In this document: positions 17,227 to 24,552 of the stretch, piece by piece
How positions within the stretch are numbered: the first letter of the stretch is position 1
Layout of the letters: the number at the start of each line of letters is the position of its first letter
DNA from: Lachnospiraceae bacterium UBA3689
Lineage (GTDB): Bacteria > Bacillota > Clostridia > Lachnospirales > Lachnospiraceae
Direction: 5' to 3'
NCBI GenBank assembly: GCA_002371465.1
Contig: DFIU01000027.1
Coordinates: 1 to 64,000 of the forward strand
DNA: 64,000 nucleotides
Notes under the pieces: generated by a model
What the model was told of the DNA's origin: nothing
The model's database searches: none
The model's input: only the letters and a program-made list of their open reading frames with translations
Translations under genes and position numbers: made by a program

Positions 17227-18377
17227 TGCTGTTGAGATATGAATTAAAGAAGTTATTGAATAAAAGGTTAAACCGCATTCTTTTGGCAGCAGCTCTATTG
17301 CTTGCAGTCGTTTTCAGTTGTTTTGCAGTTAGGAGTTTTATATTTTTGGATTCCAACGGCGATGGTCACTCCGGATTTTTTGCGGCGCGATCAATTGTGG
17401 CTGACAAGAATCAGTGGAAAGGAGAACTGACTCCGGAAAAATTTTCTGAAAGCATCAGACAAAGCCACCACGATTGGCAATCTACCTCTGATATCACTTA
17501 CCTTGCCAGTGCTATGCTCGTTGGAGAATTTCATGATTATGATGATCAGGATTATAGCTATCATGCAAAGCCTGAGCAAGTGGCATCCATTTATGATGCT
17601 TATTTGAATAACCTGCGAAAAATATGCAGCGAATACGGGAAAAGCTCTGAAAAAAAGAAGTTTCTGGAGCGAAAGTATGGAAAAATCCACACTCCATTTA
17701 ATTACGAAGCTTTTGATTCCTGGGAAACGATGTTTTTGTATGTAACCACCTATGGCATTGTTCTTGTTTTGATCATTGGATTTTTGACTGCTGGGATTTT
17801 TTCAGAGGAATTTCAATATAGAACAGATTCTGTATTTTTCTCCACCAGATATGGTCGCGGTAAGGCGATTCATACAAAAATCCAAGCCGGGCTGATTACG
17901 GCAACTCTTGTTTACGCGGTTGATATAAGTGTATTATCTGCAATCTGTTTCGGTATTATGGGAATTAGCGGAGCTTCTGCTTCCTATCTGCTTAGCAAGC
18001 CTTATACGCTTTATCATGTTTCATTTGGACAAATGTATGCGATTGTTGTTTTTGGTGGTTATGTTGCCAGCCTGCTCTCTGCAAGTGTTTCTATGTTGAT
18101 TTCTTCCAAGACCAAAACGATGAGTGTGGCAGTCTGTATCCCATTTGTCTTGTTCTGTGTTTCGCCTTTTATTGGAAGGGTTATGCCTTTCCATACATTC
18201 TTTACTCTGACACCGGATCAGCTGACTAATATTATGAATTGTGCAAAGATACCTGATATCTACCAGATTGGGAGCTTTGTATTCCGCCAGATTCCTTTCT
18301 TGATCATTTTTTATGGATTGATTTCAATTTTAATGTTGCCACTCGTATACCAAACGTATTATAAGGTAAATATGTAA
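17226..18377 (+). CDS. ABC-2 type transporter permease
   Basis: A 383-residue permease. One N-terminal helix (~17-37) is followed by a ~140-residue extracellular region, then five more helices (from TMFLYVTTYGIVLVLIIGFL). This layout with a large first loop is common in exporters for antimicrobial peptides or lipids in Clostridia. Translation is coupled to the ATPase gene by a 1-nt overlap. The substrate is unknown. The VanY-like gene follows 24 nt later, suggesting envelope stress. Confidence 0.85.
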   Translation: MLLRYELKKLLNKRLNRILLAAALLLAVVFSCFAVRSFIFLDSNGDGHSGFFAARSIVADKNQWKGELTPEKFSESIRQSHHDWQSTSDITYLASAMLVGEFHDYDDQDYSYHAKPEQVASIYDAYLNNLRKICSEYGKSSEKKKFLERKYGKIHTPFNYEAFDSWETMFLYVTTYGIVLVLIIGFLTAGIFSEEFQYRTDSVFFSTRYGRGKAIHTKIQAGLITATLVYAVDISVLSAICFGIMGISGASASYLLSKPYTLYHVSFGQMYAIVVFGGYVASLLSASVSMLISSKTKTMSVAVCIPFVLFCVSPFIGRVMPFHTFFTLTPDQLTNIMNCAKIPDIYQIGSFVFRQIPFLIIFYGLISILMLPLVYQTYYKVNM

Positions 18378-18401
18378 GGGTCTGTCTGGCGGAGAACTGC
18401 T

Positions 18402-19112
18402 ATGAGTTACAGAAAAAAAAGAGAGTCTCCCAAACGTCTCAAATTGATATTCTTGACAGGCTTACTAATGATGATCGGTATTATGCTCTTGCACCTTTCA
18501 AAAGATACAAGAGGTATAGGAGATCTTCATAAGGCAGATACATCGAAGGGGTGGAACTTAATCCTTGTAAACCGGGAGTATCGAATCCCTGATCACTATC
18601 AAGAGGAGATAAAGCTTACAACATTGACTAATGGAAAAAAGGTAGATACAAGAATCTACCCAGACCTGCAAGCCATGTTTGATGATGCACGAAGTACGGG
18701 CTTACAACTATTTGTAAGAGAAGGATATCGAACGAGCGCGGAACAAAGAAAAATTTATGATGATAAAATTGTTGCGTATCAGGATGAGGGATACACTAAA
18801 TCTGAAGCAGAGAGGCTGACAAAAAAGTGGGTGGCAATTCCAGGGACAAGCGAACATGAAATAGGTTTGGCGGTTGACATCAATGCTGATACGTCAAAGT
18901 GTACGAAAGATGAAGTGTATTCATGGCTGGAAAATAATTCCTATAAGTATGGTTTTATTAAACGCTATCCATCTGATAAAGCGGATATTACTGGAATTAG
19001 TAATGAACCCTGGCACTATAGATATGTAGGAAAAGAAGCTGCAGAAACAATATATTCAAAAAAGATCTGCCTGGAGGAGTACCTGGAACAGCTTGAGAAT
19101 AAAGAACCATGA
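18402..19112 (+). CDS. D-alanyl-D-alanine carboxypeptidase, VanY-like (M15B)
   Basis: A 236-residue membrane-anchored peptidase. An N-terminal helix (~14-31) is followed by the catalytic domain. The zinc-binding motifs of family M15B are present: SEHEIGLAVD (SxHxxGxAxD, giving the H and D ligands) and EPWHYRYVG (catalytic Glu and His ligand). It would trim the terminal D-Ala from peptidoglycan stem peptides outside the membrane, which can lower binding of glycopeptides. No vanA/vanH/vanS genes are nearby, so glycopeptide resistance is not implied. It ends the AT-rich ECF sigma/ABC block. Confidence 0.9.
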   Translation: MSYRKKRESPKRLKLIFLTGLLMMIGIMLLHLSKDTRGIGDLHKADTSKGWNLILVNREYRIPDHYQEEIKLTTLTNGKKVDTRIYPDLQAMFDDARSTGLQLFVREGYRTSAEQRKIYDDKIVAYQDEGYTKSEAERLTKKWVAIPGTSEHEIGLAVDINADTSKCTKDEVYSWLENNSYKYGFIKRYPSDKADITGISNEPWHYRYVGKEAAETIYSKKICLEEYLEQLENKEP

Positions 19113-19232
19113 ACCGCGATCTGTCCGTTTCTTATTTTAGATAAACTTCTCTTTAAAAAGCGGAGAATCTTTTTGTCTGTGAGGGAGCAAAGACGAAATG
19201 CAAAAGAAATAAAGTGTTTTAAGTAAAAAAGG

Positions 19233-19261
19233 TTGACCAAATCAGGCTTTCTTCATATAAT
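19233..19261 (+). promoter_or_regulatory. Promoter of the DtxR-family regulator gene
   Basis: TTGACC (19233-19238), 17-nt spacer, TATAAT (19256-19261): a near-consensus sigma-A promoter about 72 nt before the chosen ATG. Confidence 0.8.
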
Positions 19262-19273
19262 TTAGCTGAATAT

Positions 19274-19287
19274 AATTGCGTACAATT
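19274..19287. promoter_or_regulatory. Candidate operator (inverted repeat) just after the -10 box
   Basis: AATTG (19274-19278) and CAATT (19283-19287) flank CGTA, ~13 nt after the -10 box and over the start of transcription. The place suits autorepression by the DtxR-type product. The sequence is short and AT-rich, so chance is possible. Confidence 0.35.
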
Positions 19288-19332
19288 TAAGAGATGATCA
19301 GGTTCAGCTTAAAGGATATGGAAGGAAGCAGG

Positions 19333-19743
19333 ATGAAGGAACACTATACAGAGGCAGATGAAAATTATCTGAAGGCTGTCTATGCGATCAGCCAGAAGAA
19401 GGGCTATGCCAGATCCATCGACATTACCGAATATCTGGGCGTTTCAAAGCCCAGTGTCAGCGCGGCGGTAAAGAGGTTGGAGGAAAAGGGGCTTTTGAAA
19501 AATGATCCCCACATGTTCCTGTATCTGACGGAAGAAGGTGAGAGAATCGGCAAGGAGATCTATGAGAGGTTTGACTTCCTGGAGCAATCCCTGGTAAAGC
19601 TCGGCATCGACTTCCAAACCGCGGTGAAGGATGCCCATAGGATGGAACATGATCTCAGCAATGCAACCTTCTCTGCCCTGAAGAACTATCTTCGGTCCCT
19701 GGGACTCTTTGAAGAAGGGGAGCAGAGCCCGGAAATACTGTGA
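19333..19743 (+). CDS. DtxR/MntR-family metal-dependent regulator with altered metal ligands
   Basis: A 136-residue protein with an N-terminal winged helix (about 25-65: GYARSIDITEYLGVSKPSVSAAVKRLEEKGLL) and a dimerisation/metal domain, without the SH3-like third domain. The frame is open from 19294, but AGGAAG before 19333 supports that ATG. Aligned by eye, MntR D8 and E11 correspond to N11 and K14, and MntR H77 to F80. DtxR C102 corresponds to H102, while E105 and H106 are kept. So metal choice may differ from Mn or Fe. It has its own promoter and a shared terminator. Confidence 0.8.
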   Translation: MKEHYTEADENYLKAVYAISQKKGYARSIDITEYLGVSKPSVSAAVKRLEEKGLLKNDPHMFLYLTEEGERIGKEIYERFDFLEQSLVKLGIDFQTAVKDAHRMEHDLSNATFSALKNYLRSLGLFEEGEQSPEIL

Positions 19744-19833
19744 TGAGCATAGATACCTGGGTTTGGAAGGAAAACAATCTAAAGCCAACTGCGACTCGCC
19801 ATAACATAGATATCAATATAAGATGAAAAATAC

Positions 19834-19879
19834 AAAAGACGGATACTCAGATTTCTGTAACCTGAGTATCCGTCTTTTT
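19834..19879. terminator. Bidirectional intrinsic terminator
   Basis: AGACGGATACTCAG (19837-19850) and CTGAGTATCCGTCT (19862-19875) form a 14-bp perfect stem, flanked by AAAA on the left and TTTTT on the right. It serves both the DtxR-family gene (plus) and the deoxynucleoside kinase operon (minus). Confidence 0.9.
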
Positions 19880-19908
19880 GCAATATCTTTGTCTTTATGA
19901 ATGATCAA

Positions 19909-19961
19909 GAGCCAATCGCTGAAGTTATGCAGAGATTCATGAGCCAATCTCTGAAGCTATG
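19909..19961. repeat. Short imperfect direct repeat
   Basis: A 21-nt segment at 19909-19929 (GAGCCAATCGCTGAAGTTATG) recurs at 19941-19961 with two changes, giving a 32-nt period. It lies downstream of the kinase gene on the minus strand. No function is apparent. Confidence 0.5.
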
Positions 19962-19982
19962 AAGGCATTCTTGAGAATTCGC

Positions 19983-20666
19983 TTAATCCTCAAGTTTTGC
20001 CATCAGGCGGTCATATTCTTCCCGGGAGAGCTTGCCCAGTTCCAGGAGCTTGTCGTCGATCATTTTAAGGACGGTCTTTTTGTCCTCCTCTGATTCCATA
20101 AAGTTCAGGCGGTCGCCGTTGATCGCGATTTTTGGCGACGCGTTATACTGCTCATACCAGGGACCGTAGTGGTCAATCAGATCCTGGTAGTAGGCACACA
20201 GATCGGGATTGGTGTCGACCTGTTCATAGCTGCGTCCGCGCTTTTTAATGCGAGTCAGCATGGTCTCCAGGTTAATATCGATATGGACCAGGAGGTCCGG
20301 CGCCTTCTTGTGGGAGGCGAAGGGCAGCTCCTCCATCATATTGGCGAGGAGGTCATCATAGACCATGACCTCCTCCTTGGTTGCTCTGCCCTTCTCCGCA
20401 TTCATGTGGAAGAAGAGGCTGTCCTCGTAGATGGAGCGGTCGAGGACGTTGTTGTCGTCCTCCATCGCCTGCTTGATCATGCGGAAGCGTTTATTCAGAA
20501 AATAGATCTGCAACAGGAAGGTGTAGCGTTCCATATCCTGATAGTAGAGGGGGAGGATGGGATTCTCCTCGACCGGTTCGTAAAATGCCTTGGTTCCGAG
20601 ATGGTTGGAGAGCAGCCCGGTCAGATTGGTCTTTCCTGCCCCGATCGTGCCTGACAAAATGATCAT
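19983..20666 (-). CDS. Deoxynucleoside kinase (dAK/dGK family)
   Basis: A 227-residue salvage kinase. P-loop GTIGAGKTNL is at residues 6-15, followed by FYEPVEENPIL, the DRS motif in VLDRSIYEDSLFF, and a lid region RIKKRGRSYE. It would phosphorylate deoxyadenosine or deoxyguanosine (possibly deoxycytidine) with ATP in the cytoplasm. The frame's first codon is a TTG at 20669; the next codon, ATG at 20666, is preferred. It lies 29 nt after argC in the same direction, so the two are probably co-transcribed. A separate thymidine kinase gene lies 2.3 kb away. Confidence 0.88.
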   Translation of the reverse strand: MIILSGTIGAGKTNLTGLLSNHLGTKAFYEPVEENPILPLYYQDMERYTFLLQIYFLNKRFRMIKQAMEDDNNVLDRSIYEDSLFFHMNAEKGRATKEEVMVYDDLLANMMEELPFASHKKAPDLLVHIDINLETMLTRIKKRGRSYEQVDTNPDLCAYYQDLIDHYGPWYEQYNASPKIAINGDRLNFMESEEDKKTVLKMIDDKLLELGKLSREEYDRLMAKLED

Positions 20667-20695
20667 CAAATGCTTGTTCCTTTCTGATTTTGTAA

Positions 20696-21646
20696 CTAAT
20701 ATATTTTTTCGTTCTCCAGCCCGGTCCGCTCATCAAGCCCCAGCATGATGTTCAGGTTTTGAACGGCAGCGCCGGAAGCCCCCTTGCCCAGATTGTCAAA
20801 AAGGGCGGTGACAGCGGTCTGGTCCTCATTTCCGGAGACAAACAGTTCCAGGCGGTTGGTCCCAGCCAAAGTGTTGGCGTAGAGACTGGTGGGCTTGTCG
20901 TCAAAGTCGCAGACGGTGACAAAATGCTCTTTTTGGTAATAGTCCTTTAGCAGATCGCAGATCTCCCTTGCCGACGGCTTGCCGTTTAAGAGGCGGTTCT
21001 GCAGCATGATGGTTGTCGCCATGCCCATTTTGTAGTCGTCCACGACCGGCATAAAGACAGGCGGCTGGGTCAGACCTGAAATTTTCTGCATTTCCGGCAA
21101 ATGCTTATGCTGTAACGATAAGCCATAGATACCGGGGGAGGACAGCTCCGGACCCCGATCCTTATCTTCATAGGCAGCGATCATATTTTTGCCGCCGCCG
21201 GAGTAGCCGGTCAGAGAGTAGCAGGTCAGCGGATAGTCCCTGGGCAGAACCCCCAGGCGGACCAGGGGGGCAGCGGAGGAAATAAAGCCCGTCGCGTGGC
21301 AGCCCGGATTGGCGACCCGCTTGCTGGCGGCAATAGCCTGTCTTAGCTCCCTGGACAACTCGGGATAGCCGTAAGTCCAGCCCTCCGCGGTCCGGTGGGC
21401 AGTGGAGGCGTCGATGACGCGGACGCCCGGATTTTCGATCAGGCTGACCGCTTCGATAGCGCCCGCATCCGGCAGACACAAAAAGACGACGTCCGCCTCA
21501 TTTAAGAACTTTTTCCGTTCCGCCAGATCGTGGCGTTTGTCCTCATCAATGCGGAGCAGGGTCAGATCCGTTCTGGCTCCGATCCGGTCATAGATTTGCA
21601 GCCCGGTCGTTCCGCTCTGTCCGTCGATATAAACTTTCGTTTTCAT
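20696..21646 (-). CDS. argC: N-acetyl-gamma-glutamyl-phosphate reductase, type 2
   Basis: A 316-residue enzyme that reduces N-acetyl-glutamyl-5-phosphate to the semialdehyde with NADPH in arginine synthesis. It starts MKTKVYIDGQSGTTGLQI (nucleotide-binding GxxGxxG) and carries the catalytic cysteine in VANPGCHATG. Its length and the VYIDGQ start fit the shorter type-2 ArgC group. The open frame extends 53 codons upstream, but AGGAGG about 8 nt before the ATG at 21646 fixes the start. No other arginine genes are in the window; it is paired with a nucleoside kinase. Confidence 0.88.
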   Translation of the reverse strand: MKTKVYIDGQSGTTGLQIYDRIGARTDLTLLRIDEDKRHDLAERKKFLNEADVVFLCLPDAGAIEAVSLIENPGVRVIDASTAHRTAEGWTYGYPELSRELRQAIAASKRVANPGCHATGFISSAAPLVRLGVLPRDYPLTCYSLTGYSGGGKNMIAAYEDKDRGPELSSPGIYGLSLQHKHLPEMQKISGLTQPPVFMPVVDDYKMGMATTIMLQNRLLNGKPSAREICDLLKDYYQKEHFVTVCDFDDKPTSLYANTLAGTNRLELFVSGNEDQTAVTALFDNLGKGASGAAVQNLNIMLGLDERTGLENEKIY

Positions 21647-22090
21647 GGAGCTATCCTCCTTATGTCTATGTGTTCCTGCAATTGTATCTAGGGTACTCCA
21701 TAAGGGGGAACCTATGCAAGCCCCGGAAACTCTTTCGGAAAACGAAGTGGCGGATAGTTCTTGACCAATAGATTCAATATTGGATCGAATCTTTGAATGT
21801 TGCACAAAGAAAAGTGGTCATAGGAATTACGAAAACGTTTCAATGATCCCAAAGTTCGTCACTTTGTATAAAAACAGGAGGGTGGAAAAGACCCTGAAAA
21901 ATGGAAACCAATACAATCGTGCGGATATAAATACGCATTATAACTGGTTAAAACGGAAACTGACTGCCTGCTCGGATCGGATTTGCCATCTATGCAATCT
22001 GACGAAAACGTGCTAAAATTCAAAATAGAAGTAGTAGGTCTTCATATTTTCGGAATCCTTGGAAGATCCCGGGAAAGGAGGAGCAGCATT
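21647..22090. other. Intergenic region upstream of argC and the NifX-like gene
   Basis: A 444-nt gap without a convincing gene. It must hold the argC promoter (minus) and the promoter of the NifX-like gene (plus). A plus-strand extended -10, TGCTAAAAT (22011-22019), lies ~70 nt before the ATG. A small inverted repeat CCAATA/TATTGG is at 21765-21783. Short open frames in this stretch have no ribosome sites and are not called. Confidence 0.4.
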
Positions 22091-22462
22091 ATGCGGATAG
22101 CGATTGCAACAAAAGACGGAGAACAGGTTAATGATTGTGTCCTGACCTCAACCAGATGGTGGATTTACGAGATCGGTCAGACGACGACGGTCGTGGAGCA
22201 GCGCGATCTGCGCGATTCCTGCCAGAATAATTGCGGGATGTGCTGCGACCACCTCCTTAGTGTCCTGCATGACTGTGATCTTCTCCTGGCTAAAGACATT
22301 GATGCCAACACGACGGAGTATCTCCTGTCCCACGGCAAGCAACTGATGCGGACCCGGATGCCGGTGAAACGGATCGTCAACAATGTCACCCAGGCGTTTC
22401 GTACCCACCACAATCTCGATTATTTCCGGCGTCTCAACGATATTTCGAGAATTTACGGCTGA
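22091..22462 (+). CDS. NifX/NifB-like (dinitrogenase iron-molybdenum cofactor) family protein
   Basis: A 123-residue protein. The start MRIAIATKDGEQVND and WWIYEI match the dinitrogenase iron-molybdenum cofactor fold, which binds Fe-S or FeMo-type clusters. It has an unusual cysteine cluster near residues 43-51 (CQNNCGMCC) and a CD at HDCDLLLAKDI. The frame extends to 21983, but AAAGGAGG (22073-22080) supports the ATG at 22091. No nitrogenase genes are present, so a role in nitrogen fixation is not implied; metal cluster binding is inference. Confidence 0.65.
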   Translation: MRIAIATKDGEQVNDCVLTSTRWWIYEIGQTTTVVEQRDLRDSCQNNCGMCCDHLLSVLHDCDLLLAKDIDANTTEYLLSHGKQLMRTRMPVKRIVNNVTQAFRTHHNLDYFRRLNDISRIYG

Positions 22463-22630
22463 GGGAAATGGATGAAGAAATCTGAAGGGAGATGGAAGAT
22501 TACATTACAAAATGGCATACCTCTAATGCAAAAGAAGAACGACAAAATGGTTAATAATAGAAATGTCTGACAAAAAGATTTAAACTGAGGGTAGTGAAAA
22601 GCGCTTTGGAACGCAGAAATGGGGGTGTCA

Positions 22631-22741
22631 ATGATGACAGGGACTGTGTTTGCAGTAGTGGCAATTTTACTGATCGGCGCTCTTGGACTTGCCGGACAGA
22701 TCTCGAGCATGAAGGGCTGGCTGTCCCACTTGCTTAAGTAA
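22631..22741 (+). CDS. Small hydrophobic protein, ~36 residues
   Basis: ATG ATG at 22631 opens a 36-codon frame ending at TAA 22739-22741. The product is a short N-terminus, one hydrophobic helix (TVFAVVAILLIGALGLAG) and an amphipathic tail (SSMKGWLSHLLK). GGGGGTG (22621-22627) is a good ribosome site, and a terminator follows within 60 nt. An in-frame ATG at 22619 could add four residues. It is too short for usual gene callers. It could be a small membrane regulator, a toxin-like peptide or a subunit helper; none can be chosen. The hydrophobic span plus both flanking signals make it likely to be a real gene. Confidence 0.6.
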   Translation: MMTGTVFAVVAILLIGALGLAGQISSMKGWLSHLLK

Positions 22742-22771
22742 GCATTTCAAATTTTCGCCTTCTTTCATGAT

Positions 22772-22803
22772 GGAGACCGGGATTCATTCCCGGTTCCTTT
22801 TTT
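22772..22803 (+). terminator. Intrinsic terminator after the small membrane peptide gene
   Basis: GG-A-ACCGGGA (22772-22782, one bulged G) pairs with TCCCGGTTCC (22788-22797), followed by TTTTTT (22798-22803). Confidence 0.85.
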
Positions 22804-22925
22804 ATTTCAGATATGTAAAGACATTCATTCTTCTATAGATAAAAAGGGATTCCTTCCCGATGAATTTAGAATGGCAGGGCAAAATACCTTGATGAAAAGT
22901 AGCCTCCGCAAGATCGAGAAGGCTA

Positions 22926-22934
22926 TGGTATACT
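22926..22934 (+). promoter_or_regulatory. Extended -10 promoter of tdk
   Basis: TGGTATACT is an extended -10 element (TG-N-TATACT), ~47 nt before the tdk ATG. No good -35 is seen at the expected distance, as is usual for this promoter type. Confidence 0.5.
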
Positions 22935-22980
22935 GGGTTGGAAATAGCGGGCGAGAGCGCCTGTAAGTAAGGAAGAGATC

Positions 22981-23583
22981 ATGGCAAAACTTTATTTTCG
23001 ATTCGGCGCGATGGGAAGTTCCAAGACTGCCAACGCGCTGATGGTCAGATACAACTACCTGGAACGGGGACAGAAGGTCATCTTATTAAAGCCCCGGCTG
23101 GACAGCCGCGACGGCGAGCGGGTGATCCGGTCCCGGATCGGGTTGGAGGCGGACTGTGAATTTGTCGAAGAATTTATCGAGCGGACCAAAGAGGAATGGA
23201 AGAATCCGGTCAGTTACGCCGACGTCGCCTGCATCCTGGTCGACGAGTGCCAGTTTATGACGCCGGACCAGGTGGACTGCCTGGCTCATATTGTGGACTT
23301 TTGCAACATCCCGGTCATCTGCTACGGGCTGAGGACCGATTTTCAGAGCAAACTCTTTCCGGGCGCGGCGCGGCTTTTGGAGCTGGCGGATGAGATCGAC
23401 CAGGTCCCAACCGTCTGCTGGTGCGGTCGGCGGGCGCATTTTAACGCCAGGGTCGTCGACGGCAAGATTGTTCGGGAGGGGGAGCAGGTTTTTCTGGGAG
23501 GAAATGAATCCTACACTGCGCTTTGCCGCAAGCATTTTATGCTGGGACAGGTGAAGCCGCCATGCAGAAAGGGGAAGGGATGA
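22981..23583 (+). CDS. tdk: Thymidine kinase (type II, Zn-binding)
   Basis: A 200-residue enzyme phosphorylating thymidine with ATP for dTTP salvage. The P-loop GAMGSSKT is at residues 9-16, Walker B is CILVDECQF, and the lasso region has a zinc site formed by VCWCGRRAHF and ALCRKHF cysteines. DQVPTVCWCGRRAHFNARV is the typical sequence before the thymidine-binding loop. Length is normal. Its stop overlaps the ATG of the downstream patatin gene (ATGA), so the two are translationally coupled. Confidence 0.95.
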   Translation: MAKLYFRFGAMGSSKTANALMVRYNYLERGQKVILLKPRLDSRDGERVIRSRIGLEADCEFVEEFIERTKEEWKNPVSYADVACILVDECQFMTPDQVDCLAHIVDFCNIPVICYGLRTDFQSKLFPGAARLLELADEIDQVPTVCWCGRRAHFNARVVDGKIVREGEQVFLGGNESYTALCRKHFMLGQVKPPCRKGKG

Positions 23584-24467
23584 AAGGACTGATTATGGAA
23601 GGCGGCGCTATGCGCGGCATGTTTACGGCAGGCGTCATCGACGTTCTGATGGAAGAGGGGCTGGATCGTGCCTTTGACGGCGCGATCGGCGTTTCAGCGG
23701 GAGCTGCCTACGGCTGCAACATCAAATCGCGGCAGATCGGTCGGGCCATCCGCTACAATAAGCGCTACTGCCGGGACTGGCACTACGCCAGCGTCCGCTC
23801 CCTGCTTTTGACCGGGGACCTCTTTAACGTGAAGTTCTGCTACCATACGATTCCGGAGGAACTGGACCCCTTTGACGAAGAGACCTATGTCAAAAATCCG
23901 CTGAAATTCTACGTCACGGTGACGGATGTGGAGAGCGGCAGACCGGTTTACCACTGTATTGATGATCCTGCCGACAACTATCTCGAGTGGCTGGAGGCGA
24001 CCGCATCCATGCCGGTTGCCGCCAAGATCAAGGAGATTGGCGGCAGAAAATTTCTGGATGGGGGGATCTCGGATTCCGTTCCGATCAAATATTTTGAGCA
24101 TAAGGGCTACGACCGGAATGTCGTTGTCCTGACTCAGCCCAAGGGCTACATCAAGCAGCCGACCGGTATGATGGGGCTGATGAAGACCCGGCTGGGCAAC
24201 TATCCCAATCTGCTTAGAACCTTGTTCCACCGCCATATCATTTACAACCGGACCTACTCCTATATTGAAAATCAGGAGGCAGCGGGCAAGGCGCTGGTGA
24301 TCCGACCGGCTGAAAAGCTCCCTATCAACCATATTTCCCACGACCCCGAGGAGCTGGAAGCGGTCTATCAGACGGGTCGGGCGGAGACCCTCAGGCGATT
24401 AGAGGACCTGAGAAATTTCCTACAAGAAAAGGGAAAGTTTGACGGCAGATCGGGTGGTCTTGCATAA
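23580..24467 (+). CDS. Patatin-like phospholipase
   Basis: A 295-residue hydrolase of the RssA/YjjU-like patatin group. The oxyanion-hole segment is LIMEGGAMRGMFTAGV, the nucleophile elbow is GVSAGA (Ser at about residue 38), and the dyad aspartate lies in FLDGGISDSVPI. It would cleave acyl ester bonds of phospholipids or other lipids; the true substrate is unknown. The frame can start at 23523 inside tdk, but AAGGGGAAGGG before the ATG at 23580 fixes the start. It is the second gene of the tdk operon. Confidence 0.9.
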   Translation: MKGLIMEGGAMRGMFTAGVIDVLMEEGLDRAFDGAIGVSAGAAYGCNIKSRQIGRAIRYNKRYCRDWHYASVRSLLLTGDLFNVKFCYHTIPEELDPFDEETYVKNPLKFYVTVTDVESGRPVYHCIDDPADNYLEWLEATASMPVAAKIKEIGGRKFLDGGISDSVPIKYFEHKGYDRNVVVLTQPKGYIKQPTGMMGLMKTRLGNYPNLLRTLFHRHIIYNRTYSYIENQEAAGKALVIRPAEKLPINHISHDPEELEAVYQTGRAETLRRLEDLRNFLQEKGKFDGRSGGLA

Positions 24468-24493
24468 TTCTACACTTTAACGTGATAAAACGC

Positions 24494-24522
24494 TTCCTTG
24501 CTAAAGTGGGGTCTGCTATAAT
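24494..24522 (+). promoter_or_regulatory. Promoter of sstT with extended -10
   Basis: TGCTATAAT (24514-24522) is an extended -10 with a perfect TATAAT. A weak TTCCTT -35 lies 17 nt upstream. The -10 is ~30 nt before the ATG. Confidence 0.65.
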
Positions 24523-24552
24523 GGCTCTATCGTTTTAGAAGGAGGCGCAGTT

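Noticed and set aside
18402..19112. Glycopeptide resistance cluster
   Set aside because: Only a VanY-like carboxypeptidase is present; no vanH, ligase of the D-Lac type, vanX or vanRS lies nearby, and the ddl gene is elsewhere in a normal ddl-murF setting.
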